Origin: Pseudoalteromonas luteoviolacea B = ATCC 29581
GTDB taxonomy: Bacteria; Pseudomonadota; Gammaproteobacteria; Enterobacterales; Alteromonadaceae
Direction: 5' to 3'
DNA length: 64,000 nt
NCBI GenBank assembly: GCA_000333235.1
Contig: CAPN01000029.1
Span: 1-64,000, forward strand
The notes under the pieces are model-generated. The model was not told where the DNA came from. It ran no database searches and saw only the letters and a program-made list of their open reading frames with translations. Below are positions 57,615-64,000 of this stretch, in pieces. The stretch's first letter is position 1. Each line of letters starts with the position of its first letter. The position numbers and the translations under genes are program-made.

Positions 57615-59049
57615 TATCTTTGCCTCTTAATTCCAAGCGGCGTTGGAATTCAGCCATAATTTGCATATAAAGCTCGTCGCCTAAATATGCGTCTTCTACT
57701 TTAGTTTCAATACTTGGGTTATCATTTACTTCAATAACATAAGCCTTACCATTTAGCTCTTTAATATCAACACCGTATAAACCTTTACCAATGACCTTAC
57801 ATGCTTTTAGAGCAGCTTCAAGCACCGCACGCGGTACTTCAAACGTTGGTAAGGTTTCCCAGCCGCCTGAATTAAAGCGCTTAGAGTTGTGGTTGTAGAT
57901 CTGCCAATGATTCCGAGCCATAAAGTAACGACATGCGAAAATTGCGCGACCATTTAGTACGCCAATACGCCAGTCGTATTCTGTGTATAAAAATTCTTGA
58001 ACGAGCACTAATGCACTTTCAGCCAAAAGCTCTGCTAAACGTGCTTCTAGTTCTGCTTTATCTTTTACCTTAAATACCCCACGTGAGAACGAACCTTCTG
58101 GCATCTTCAATACCATTGGATAAGTGAACGTAGCTTCAAGCAATTCTAACGTTGCGGCTTCCTTATCACTCACGGTAACTGTTTTTAATGTAGGCACTTT
58201 GTTGTAGCTAAAGGAGTCATGTAAGAACACTTTGTTACAACAACGCAAAATAGACGTTGCATCATCAATAACCACAACACCTTTAGATTCAGCTTTGCTA
58301 GCAAGTTTGTAGGTCACATGGTCAATTGCCGTTGTTTGACGAATAAATAAAGCATCGTATTGACTCACGTCTTCCATTGTTTCAGCGGTTTTTACTTCAG
58401 CATGAATGCCATGCTTTCTCGCTGCTTTAACAAATTTGGCAATTGCGTCTTTATCACTTGGTGGTGAAGGTTCATTTGGATCCACCAAAATAGCCATTTC
58501 CCAACGCGCGTGCTTAGCCGATTGGCCAATGTGCCATGTTGATTCAGCATGCGATTTTAATTGTTCTAAAAACGCTGCTTTGGTTGTATCGTCAAGTTCA
58601 CTCATTGAACCTTGAACCACAGTCATTTGACCGGTCTCAGCTCGCGTTAAACGTAAAATTGGGACTGGGAATTTACGATAAACGTGCTGCGCGACTTTTT
58701 GCCAAATTGCATCTTCTGTTTTACCAAAAAATACCCACGCCTCGTCGCTGCTTGCTTTAGCCAAATCAGCGAGTTGCTTTGTTGTAAAGTTCAAATCAAG
58801 CGTTTCAGCTCTCAATGCATTTATCGATTTAACGGTTGGCTGCACAACGTGCTTACGTGCTTCAGCAAGCAAAGAACAATAATAACCCTTGCTTAGGTAC
58901 TGTTCGGTATTACACAAATTAATGATACGTGTTTTTGGCTCGTCGCGTTTTGGATACTCTTGTAAATAACGCTCGAATGTTAGCGTATTTGCAAGACCAA
59001 TTTCTTCTACCAGTGCCGCTGATTCCACGACGATAAGGGTTTTTAGCAT
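57607..59049 (-). CDS. RimK-type ATP-grasp ligase with RLAN N-terminal domain
   Basis: 480 residues. An N-terminal RLAN-like region (about 1-160) and a linker precede an ATP-grasp fold of RimK type (about 270-470): DDATSILRCCNKVFLHDSF, YPMVLKMPEGSFSRGVFKV (glycine loop over ATP), EFLYTEYDWRIGVLNGRAIF, and the Mg-binding YVIEVNDNPSIETKVED. RimK relatives add amino acids (for example glutamate) to peptides or C-termini. Neighbour is the GNAT-C39 fusion, a pairing described for amidoligase systems. Substrate unknown. A GTTGTAC/GTACAAC repeat lies 26 bp upstream. Confidence 0.88.
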   Translation of the reverse strand: MLKTLIVVESAALVEEIGLANTLTFERYLQEYPKRDEPKTRIINLCNTEQYLSKGYYCSLLAEARKHVVQPTVKSINALRAETLDLNFTTKQLADLAKASSDEAWVFFGKTEDAIWQKVAQHVYRKFPVPILRLTRAETGQMTVVQGSMSELDDTTKAAFLEQLKSHAESTWHIGQSAKHARWEMAILVDPNEPSPPSDKDAIAKFVKAARKHGIHAEVKTAETMEDVSQYDALFIRQTTAIDHVTYKLASKAESKGVVVIDDATSILRCCNKVFLHDSFSYNKVPTLKTVTVSDKEAATLELLEATFTYPMVLKMPEGSFSRGVFKVKDKAELEARLAELLAESALVLVQEFLYTEYDWRIGVLNGRAIFACRYFMARNHWQIYNHNSKRFNSGGWETLPTFEVPRAVLEAALKACKVIGKGLYGVDIKELNGKAYVIEVNDNPSIETKVEDAYLGDELYMQIMAEFQRRLELRGKDND

Positions 59050-59074
59050 AACTATCCTATAAAAGATAAGTAGT

Positions 59075-59094
59075 GTTGTACTAGCTTGTACAAC
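59075..59094. promoter_or_regulatory. Inverted repeat upstream of the RimK-like gene
   Basis: GTTGTAC-TAGCTT-GTACAAC, 7-bp arms, 26 bp before the RimK-like ATG. Could be an operator or a leader hairpin; no matching site elsewhere in the window was noticed. Confidence 0.35.
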
Positions 59095-59388
59095 CTAATT
59101 TCAAGGTTTCACTTAGTGTTGACAGCGACGGATAAAAAATCAAGTCATTGCCTTAGATACCGTAACAATAACGAACTTTGCCACCGAGTTACACCCTTTT
59201 TGCTCAACACGTTAAATGAACTTAACCATGTCCTTTAGCAAGCTGAGCAAATTTTCGCACTTTATAGGGTGCTTTGTGCGCTACTGCAAATGAAAGTTTC
59301 TTATCGAAACGAGCGAATTAGCACGTGTTTTATATAAATCTATGGGTATAGAATGGCTACTTTTTGAAATTTAGCGTCATAAACGAAA
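59095..59388. other. Intergenic region between RimK-like gene and hrpB
   Basis: About 290 bp of the 385-bp gap. AT-rich, no ORF of interest, no tRNA or clear promoter identified. The RimK operon promoter must lie here. Confidence 0.35.
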
Positions 59389-59422
59389 AAGAAGTAACCT
59401 ACCTTTCAATGTGCCACTTCTT
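59389..59422 (-). terminator. Possible terminator of hrpB
   Basis: On the minus strand AAGAAGT and ACTTCTT form a 7-bp stem with a 20-nt loop, followed by TTTTC, 13 bp after the hrpB stop. Weak stem, moderate support. Confidence 0.45.
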
Positions 59423-59434
59423 ATAATTAAAAGA

Positions 59435-61924
59435 TTAACGTTGCTTAGACTTAAGAGAATGCCCAGCTTTTTCTGCCCAAGGCTCATCAGGCCATCGGTG
59501 CTTTGGGTATCGGCCTCGCATTTCTTTAGCAACTTCCACATAAGCGTTTTGCCAGAAATTCGCTAAATCACTGGTTGTTTGTAATGGTCGCATGGCTGGT
59601 GAAAGTAATTCATAACGCAGTTTTACTTTACCACCAGCCAATTCTAATGAGCCGACTTCACCAAATACTTCTTGCAATCTGACCGATACCGTAGGCCCTG
59701 CCTCACCGTATTCAATGCAAGTAGATTTACCACTTGGCATCACATACTGAGCAGGAGCATGTTTATCTAGGTAGTGGTGTTGCTCCCAACTTAAATTGGC
59801 TTGAAGCAACTCAAACAACGGACGTTGCTTCAGCCCATGTATTGAATGAACATCATTCAAATACGGAATCAACCACTCATCAATTTGCGCTAATAGTTTA
59901 GTTTTAGAAAGCTGAATAAAAGACTCGTCCACTTTGCTTAACCAATCAACACGTGAAAGCCAACTTTCACAGCGCTCATCCCAATTTAATAAATCCAATC
60001 CTTCCGCTTTTATTAAACTAGGTAAACACGATTGAAATGTGTCTTTTGAAGGCGTAGGTAGCGGCAAGCTATCAACTAATAATGAACCATAATACGTCTC
60101 TTCTCGACCAATTAATTTTTCTTTTTTCTCGTCTAAGCGCCAATTTTGCAGAGTACGAAAAGCCTTGCTCCGTCTCGTTTTCAGCGCTTTGATATCCAGA
60201 GGCTCGGCAAGATAAATCACACCATCTCGTTGCTGACCATCACAGTCTATCACCACTAACCAAGCATGATTTATTAATGGATCATGCTCTTTTAGCCTGA
60301 CACCGCGCCCATTCGCAAGTGTATAACGCCTTGGATCGTTGGAACTTTGCTTTGCGATACGATCCGGAAATGCAAAAGCAAGTAACTGAGAGCAAACTCG
60401 CTTGATCGGATCACTAAAACTTAATTCGGCTATTTGTCGGCTCGTGTTCGTCGCTTTTATGGCTTTGATGATCTGAGCTAACCCACTATCTCTCACCCCA
60501 AAAACTTTTTCTTTCGCAAGCTTAGCAATAACTACCTCAAGCCGATCCGTGAACTTAGCGCTATTCGGTGATAAAAGTACATCACGCTCCCCTAAGAGAG
60601 CTGAAATGCATTGAGCGATATGTTTTTCTTGGTCATTTCTTACCGCTAACATCATTGCGGCGTGACGAGGTTCCAGATTCTGTAACTCTAATTCTTTCGC
60701 TTGCCCTGTTAATTGGTTCGTTTCATTTGCGAGCCCTAACGCTTGATTCAATAATTGCGCAGCCTGAAAGTGATGAATTGGCGGCGGTGTTAGCCAATCT
60801 GCTTGACCGTATTGCGTAATCCCCCATCGGCCTAAGTCCATTACTAATGGACTCAAATCACTTACACAAATCTCTTCTTTTTGAAACTCGTCGAGCTCAT
60901 CGTGTTGTTGAGCTGACCATAAGCGAACACATACGCCCGCTTGCGTTCGACCAGCTCGTCCTGCACGTTGTGTTGCTGAGGCTTTCGATATTGATTCGGT
61001 CACCAGTTTAGACAGTCCAGATTTAACATCAAAAATCATGCGCTTTTCTAATCCAGAATCAATGACTAGCGTCACGCCAGATATAGTAAGGCTCGTCTCT
61101 GCAATATTGGTACTCAGTATTATCCGCCTGTTGGCGATCACATTGGGTTGAAGTACTTGTGTTTGTTCACTCAGAGCTTGAGCTCCAAATAATTTCATGA
61201 TTGTAAACTGATCTGAAAATTCACTGCTCATCAACAGCTCGAAAGCGCGTTGTATCTCTCCCTGACCTGGTAGAAAGACCAGCACGTCTCCGCAGGGCAC
61301 CGAACTTAAATGCTGATTTAGTGCGTCATACACTTGATTCGCTAAAGGAGCGTTCGAACGCCCTGTATATCTTACATCGATAGGAAAAGTTCGACCTTCA
61401 CAACTCACAACAGGTGCCTCATCGAGATAGCAGCTAACAAATTGACTATCCATACTTGCCGACATCACGAGGACTTTTAAATCATCACGTAAACTCAACT
61501 GAACTTCTTTACACAACATAATCGCTAAGTCGGCATGAATGGAACGTTCATGGAACTCATCAAAAATGATCAAGTCAATCCCTTTTAGTTCAGGATCGGA
61601 TTGCAACATCCGCGTTAGTACACCTTCAGTCACGATTTCGAGTCGAGTTTGCTCACTGACACAGGTTTCATTACGAATACGATAACCAACTGTGCGTCCG
61701 ACCTGCTCATTAAGTTGTTCTGCAAGATAGTGAGCTATTGACTTAACCGCGACGCGCCTTGGTTCAAGTAGAATAATCTTAGCATTCTCTAACCAAGCGG
61801 CCTTTAGCAAAGCTAATGGTACCGAAGTTGATTTGCCTGCACCTGGCTGTGCTTCTAAAACAAGTGCTTGATTCGACTGCAATGTGTCGAGTATTACAGG
61901 TAAATGAGGTTCAATTGGAAGCAA
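59435..61924 (-). CDS. hrpB: ATP-dependent RNA helicase HrpB
   Basis: 829 residues (E. coli 809). A DEAH-box helicase with motif I EAQPGAGKSTSVPLALL, motif II DEFHERS, motif III SASMDSQ, motif VI QRAGRAGRTQAGVCVRLW, and the HrpB C-terminal domain ending near PKHRWPDEPW. Function in bacteria is poorly defined. No ATG fits the N-terminus: the frame begins with TTG at 61924 (MLPIEPHLPVI), which aligns with the family start. Stands alone, 58 bp from the downstream end of the diguanylate cyclase gene. Confidence 0.95.
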   Translation of the reverse strand: MLPIEPHLPVILDTLQSNQALVLEAQPGAGKSTSVPLALLKAAWLENAKIILLEPRRVAVKSIAHYLAEQLNEQVGRTVGYRIRNETCVSEQTRLEIVTEGVLTRMLQSDPELKGIDLIIFDEFHERSIHADLAIMLCKEVQLSLRDDLKVLVMSASMDSQFVSCYLDEAPVVSCEGRTFPIDVRYTGRSNAPLANQVYDALNQHLSSVPCGDVLVFLPGQGEIQRAFELLMSSEFSDQFTIMKLFGAQALSEQTQVLQPNVIANRRIILSTNIAETSLTISGVTLVIDSGLEKRMIFDVKSGLSKLVTESISKASATQRAGRAGRTQAGVCVRLWSAQQHDELDEFQKEEICVSDLSPLVMDLGRWGITQYGQADWLTPPPIHHFQAAQLLNQALGLANETNQLTGQAKELELQNLEPRHAAMMLAVRNDQEKHIAQCISALLGERDVLLSPNSAKFTDRLEVVIAKLAKEKVFGVRDSGLAQIIKAIKATNTSRQIAELSFSDPIKRVCSQLLAFAFPDRIAKQSSNDPRRYTLANGRGVRLKEHDPLINHAWLVVIDCDGQQRDGVIYLAEPLDIKALKTRRSKAFRTLQNWRLDEKKEKLIGREETYYGSLLVDSLPLPTPSKDTFQSCLPSLIKAEGLDLLNWDERCESWLSRVDWLSKVDESFIQLSKTKLLAQIDEWLIPYLNDVHSIHGLKQRPLFELLQANLSWEQHHYLDKHAPAQYVMPSGKSTCIEYGEAGPTVSVRLQEVFGEVGSLELAGGKVKLRYELLSPAMRPLQTTSDLANFWQNAYVEVAKEMRGRYPKHRWPDEPWAEKAGHSLKSKQR

Positions 61925-61982
61925 AATAAATCACGAATGTTAGGATTCTTAGCCTTATTATACCGAACAGACGAAGGCGTGT

Positions 61983-63836
61983 TTAAATATTTAACATCAC
62001 TTGGCTGTGACTAGTAAAGACACGAATATCACCTTTTCTAATCAAAGTACGTGCTTCTTTCGAGAGCATTTGTGCGTTATCGTGTTGTTCTGGGTTAAGC
62101 AATTGTGCAATACCCATCCACGCATTACGCCGCGTTTCTTTTGCAATATAGAGCCCAATATCCGCCAGCTCTAACGTTTGCTCCCAATTTAACCAGGTTG
62201 CTTTTTCTGGCACAAGTGGCAAAGGTGCAAACCCGATCGAACATGTACAGGTTAAAATATGATCGTTGATCATAAATGGAAAACGATTAACTTGAAGGCG
62301 GATCCGCTCGACTACTTCACACGCATCCTCTCTAGTCATATCTGGCATCAATAATAAAAATTCTTCTCCTCCCCAACGAACGACAATATCAGAACGTCTT
62401 GTGCACTGCTTTAAGATCTCAGCAAAATGTTGCAAAATTAAATCACCGGCAGAATGACCGTAGGTATCATTTATCCGTTTAAAATGATCAATATCGACAA
62501 TGCAAAACACACTTTCCTTTAAGTCGGGCTTATTAACTAAGCTATCGATCACACTGAAAAAGTAATGACGATTACGTAATCCCGTTAAACTATCTGTAAA
62601 ACTAAGTGCTTGTAATCGTTCGTTACGCTCCGCAAGTTCAGCGGTGCGTGCATGTACTTGCTCTTTTAGTACGACCAAATATCGTTTATTCTGCCAACGC
62701 CAGTACAAGAACCCCCCGATCCCAAAAACCAACAACGCTAACAGTACCCAACGTTGTTGTGCTAGGCGTGCATTTTCTAATAGCTGTTGCTGACGCTCTA
62801 ACTGCATTGCTTGTTCTGCATTATCTTTTGTTAATGAAGTAACTTGTTGTTTCTGATGAGCCAAAGAAAACTGCGCTTCTAATTGCAACACTTTGTTGCT
62901 TCTTTTTTGTAAATTAATCGCTCGTTCTGTCATTAAAGCGCGTTTCAAATACAAATGTGCTTGCTTGTAATCCCGCTGTTGTACGAATGCACTCGCTAAA
63001 ATCTGCTGTAATTGACCTTGCTCATCAAGGTATCTCGTATCAAACGTTTGTTGTAATTGCTCATAAGCCAATAATTGCGCTTGATAGAACTCTCCTGCTT
63101 GTAAATGACATCTAGCCATCGCTACGTAAAACTGGATTTGTTCTTTTGCAAAAAGGTGTTGCTGCGGCTCTTCAATACTGAATAATATTCGACGTGCCTG
63201 CTCAAATAGGCCTATTTCTAAATAAGCGTTAGCCAACGTTAGTTTTACTTCGTTATTCACCTGCAACATCACGAGATTTTGCTTTAGTAAAGCATCGAGC
63301 AAAGCAATAGCTTCTCGAGTACTTCCTTTTTTTTGCAACACTTGCGCTGTTAAATGTGTGTGACGAATTGAATAAATACCATCTAAGCGCGATTGTTGCA
63401 GCAATTGTTTTATTTGGCTCAAATAGCGCTGTGCCGTTTCCAATCGTTCCAGTTCCAATTCAAGTTCTACAAAAGCAAAATACACTTGGATCAAGATCGA
63501 TACATCGTCGAGTTTTTCAGCTAACGACAGCGCTTGCACTCGCGCCACTAACGCGTCTTTATAAGCACCGAATTGCTGTAAAATTGCTCCTTCAAGTAAA
63601 AATGTATCGACTAAAATAGCTTTATCATTGAGCGCCTTTGCTTGTTCTCTAACGACTTTTATTTTTGGCAACATTGAAAGTTCATAATCTCTCAAAACTT
63701 CCATACGCACACTTTGATGCACTTGTTGCAACTGTGCATACTGCTCGCTCAAAGGAGTACTTTTTTGCCCTAAAGCGAAAGAAACACTAGAAAACAAAGC
63801 ACTGAGTAACAGCAAATAACGGCAAACAACCTTCAT
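61983..63836 (-). CDS. Diguanylate cyclase with periplasmic TPR-like sensor
   Basis: 617 residues. Signal peptide (MKVVCRYLLLLSALFSSVSFA), about 320 residues of helical repeats (TPR-like, with LEIGLFEQARRILFS and ARCHLQAGEFYQAQLLAYE), one TM (about 360-380), a coiled coil and a GGDEF domain with an intact GGEEF (489-493). An RRSD I-site precedes it by five residues, so product inhibition is expected. It makes cyclic-di-GMP in response to a periplasmic signal. Its ATG overlaps the stop of the upstream solute-binding-like gene (ATGA), tying sensing of that ligand to c-di-GMP. Confidence 0.9.
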   Translation of the reverse strand: MKVVCRYLLLLSALFSSVSFALGQKSTPLSEQYAQLQQVHQSVRMEVLRDYELSMLPKIKVVREQAKALNDKAILVDTFLLEGAILQQFGAYKDALVARVQALSLAEKLDDVSILIQVYFAFVELELELERLETAQRYLSQIKQLLQQSRLDGIYSIRHTHLTAQVLQKKGSTREAIALLDALLKQNLVMLQVNNEVKLTLANAYLEIGLFEQARRILFSIEEPQQHLFAKEQIQFYVAMARCHLQAGEFYQAQLLAYEQLQQTFDTRYLDEQGQLQQILASAFVQQRDYKQAHLYLKRALMTERAINLQKRSNKVLQLEAQFSLAHQKQQVTSLTKDNAEQAMQLERQQQLLENARLAQQRWVLLALLVFGIGGFLYWRWQNKRYLVVLKEQVHARTAELAERNERLQALSFTDSLTGLRNRHYFFSVIDSLVNKPDLKESVFCIVDIDHFKRINDTYGHSAGDLILQHFAEILKQCTRRSDIVVRWGGEEFLLLMPDMTREDACEVVERIRLQVNRFPFMINDHILTCTCSIGFAPLPLVPEKATWLNWEQTLELADIGLYIAKETRRNAWMGIAQLLNPEQHDNAQMLSKEARTLIRKGDIRVFTSHSQVMLNI

Positions 63837-64000
63837 TTAGACTCCCGTTCAACCATACTAGGCAACATATGTTGATTAACTGAAGTCCAATGTTTAACCT
63901 GACTGTTAATAAAACCGGATTCTCGCAAAGCCCGCTCAATCACGCCCCGCTCTTTTAATATTTTTAATCCTTTATTAAGAGCTTGTGCAACTACAGCTCC
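63833..64000 (-). CDS. C-terminal fragment of a periplasmic solute-binding (SBP type 3-like) protein
   Basis: Only the last 55 codons are in the window; the 5' part lies beyond 64000. The end reads VAQALNKGLKILKERGVIERALRESGF and further to SMVERESK, a pattern typical of the final helices of family-3 extracellular solute-binding proteins (Lys-Gly-Leu...Gly-Val/Leu-Ile-Glu-Arg). The TGA overlaps the cyclase ATG by 4 bp. No transporter gene is visible, so it may be a dedicated sensor component. Assignment is tentative because so little is present. Confidence 0.6.
   Translation of the reverse strand, partial: GAVVAQALNKGLKILKERGVIERALRESGFINSQVKHWTSVNQHMLPSMVERESK

Overview
The window is a dense, mostly housekeeping chromosomal segment of a marine gammaproteobacterium of the Alteromonadales, most likely Pseudoalteromonas or a close relative. 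Evidence: ArcA nearly identical in its receiver to the enteric protein; conserved gammaproteobacterial gene orders (rpoE-rseABC-lepAB-rnc-era-recO-pdxJ, rlmD-relA-mazG-pyrG-eno, rppH-ptsP-lgt-thyA); MutH (a Dam-dependent lineage); Vibrio/Alteromonadales-type flagellar H/T-ring proteins FlgO, FlgP and FlgT under sigma-54 promoters; moderate to low GC. No phage, integrase, complete insertion sequence, CRISPR array or rRNA operon was seen.

Layout. 1-314: minus-strand tRNA-Phe/Thr/Phe operon with its own promoter. 0.6-11.7 kb: signalling and RNA-modification genes (a hybrid sensor kinase, yggX-mutY, trmB, rsmC, a histidine kinase followed directly by a YfiR-like periplasmic protein, then arcA and arcB tail to tail). 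12-15.6 kb: folE2, a DUF2726 protein, mtnN and a CobD/CbiB-like membrane protein. 15.6-22 kb: flagellar outer-ring accessory region with divergent flgP and flgT and three tandem FlgO-family lipoproteins, interrupted by an asparagine-synthetase-like gene, a tRNA-Arg and MITE-like repeats. 22-29.5 kb: galU, thyA, lgt, a TauE-type permease, ptsP, rppH, a DnaA-box-rich spacer, mutH. 29.5-40 kb: eno, pyrG, mazG, relA, rlmD (minus) and barA (plus). 40-48.6 kb: pdxJ-recO-era-rnc-lepB-lepA and rseCBA-rpoE, all minus. 48.9-56.4 kb: nadB, ygfX-sdhE, ygfZ, slyD, two envelope proteins, a YciU DNA-mimic, a crotonase, a small MscS channel. 56.4-64 kb: an operon of a GNAT/C39-peptidase fusion with an RLAN-RimK ATP-grasp ligase, hrpB, and a periplasmic-sensor diguanylate cyclase translationally coupled to a solute-binding-protein-like gene cut by the window edge.

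Themes. Several regulatory layers are readable directly: three sigma-54 -24/-12 elements in front of the FlgP, FlgT and FlgO genes tie them to one flagellar class; a sigma-E type promoter precedes rpoE; overlapping hairpins separate pyrG from eno; many intergenic gaps carry clear terminators. The strongest candidates for little-described biology are the RimK/GNAT-C39 peptide-ligase operon, the Cys-less asparagine-synthetase homologue inside the flagellar region, the kinase-YfiR pair, and the DnaA-box cluster between rppH and mutH. All functional calls are by eye from motifs, with no database search.
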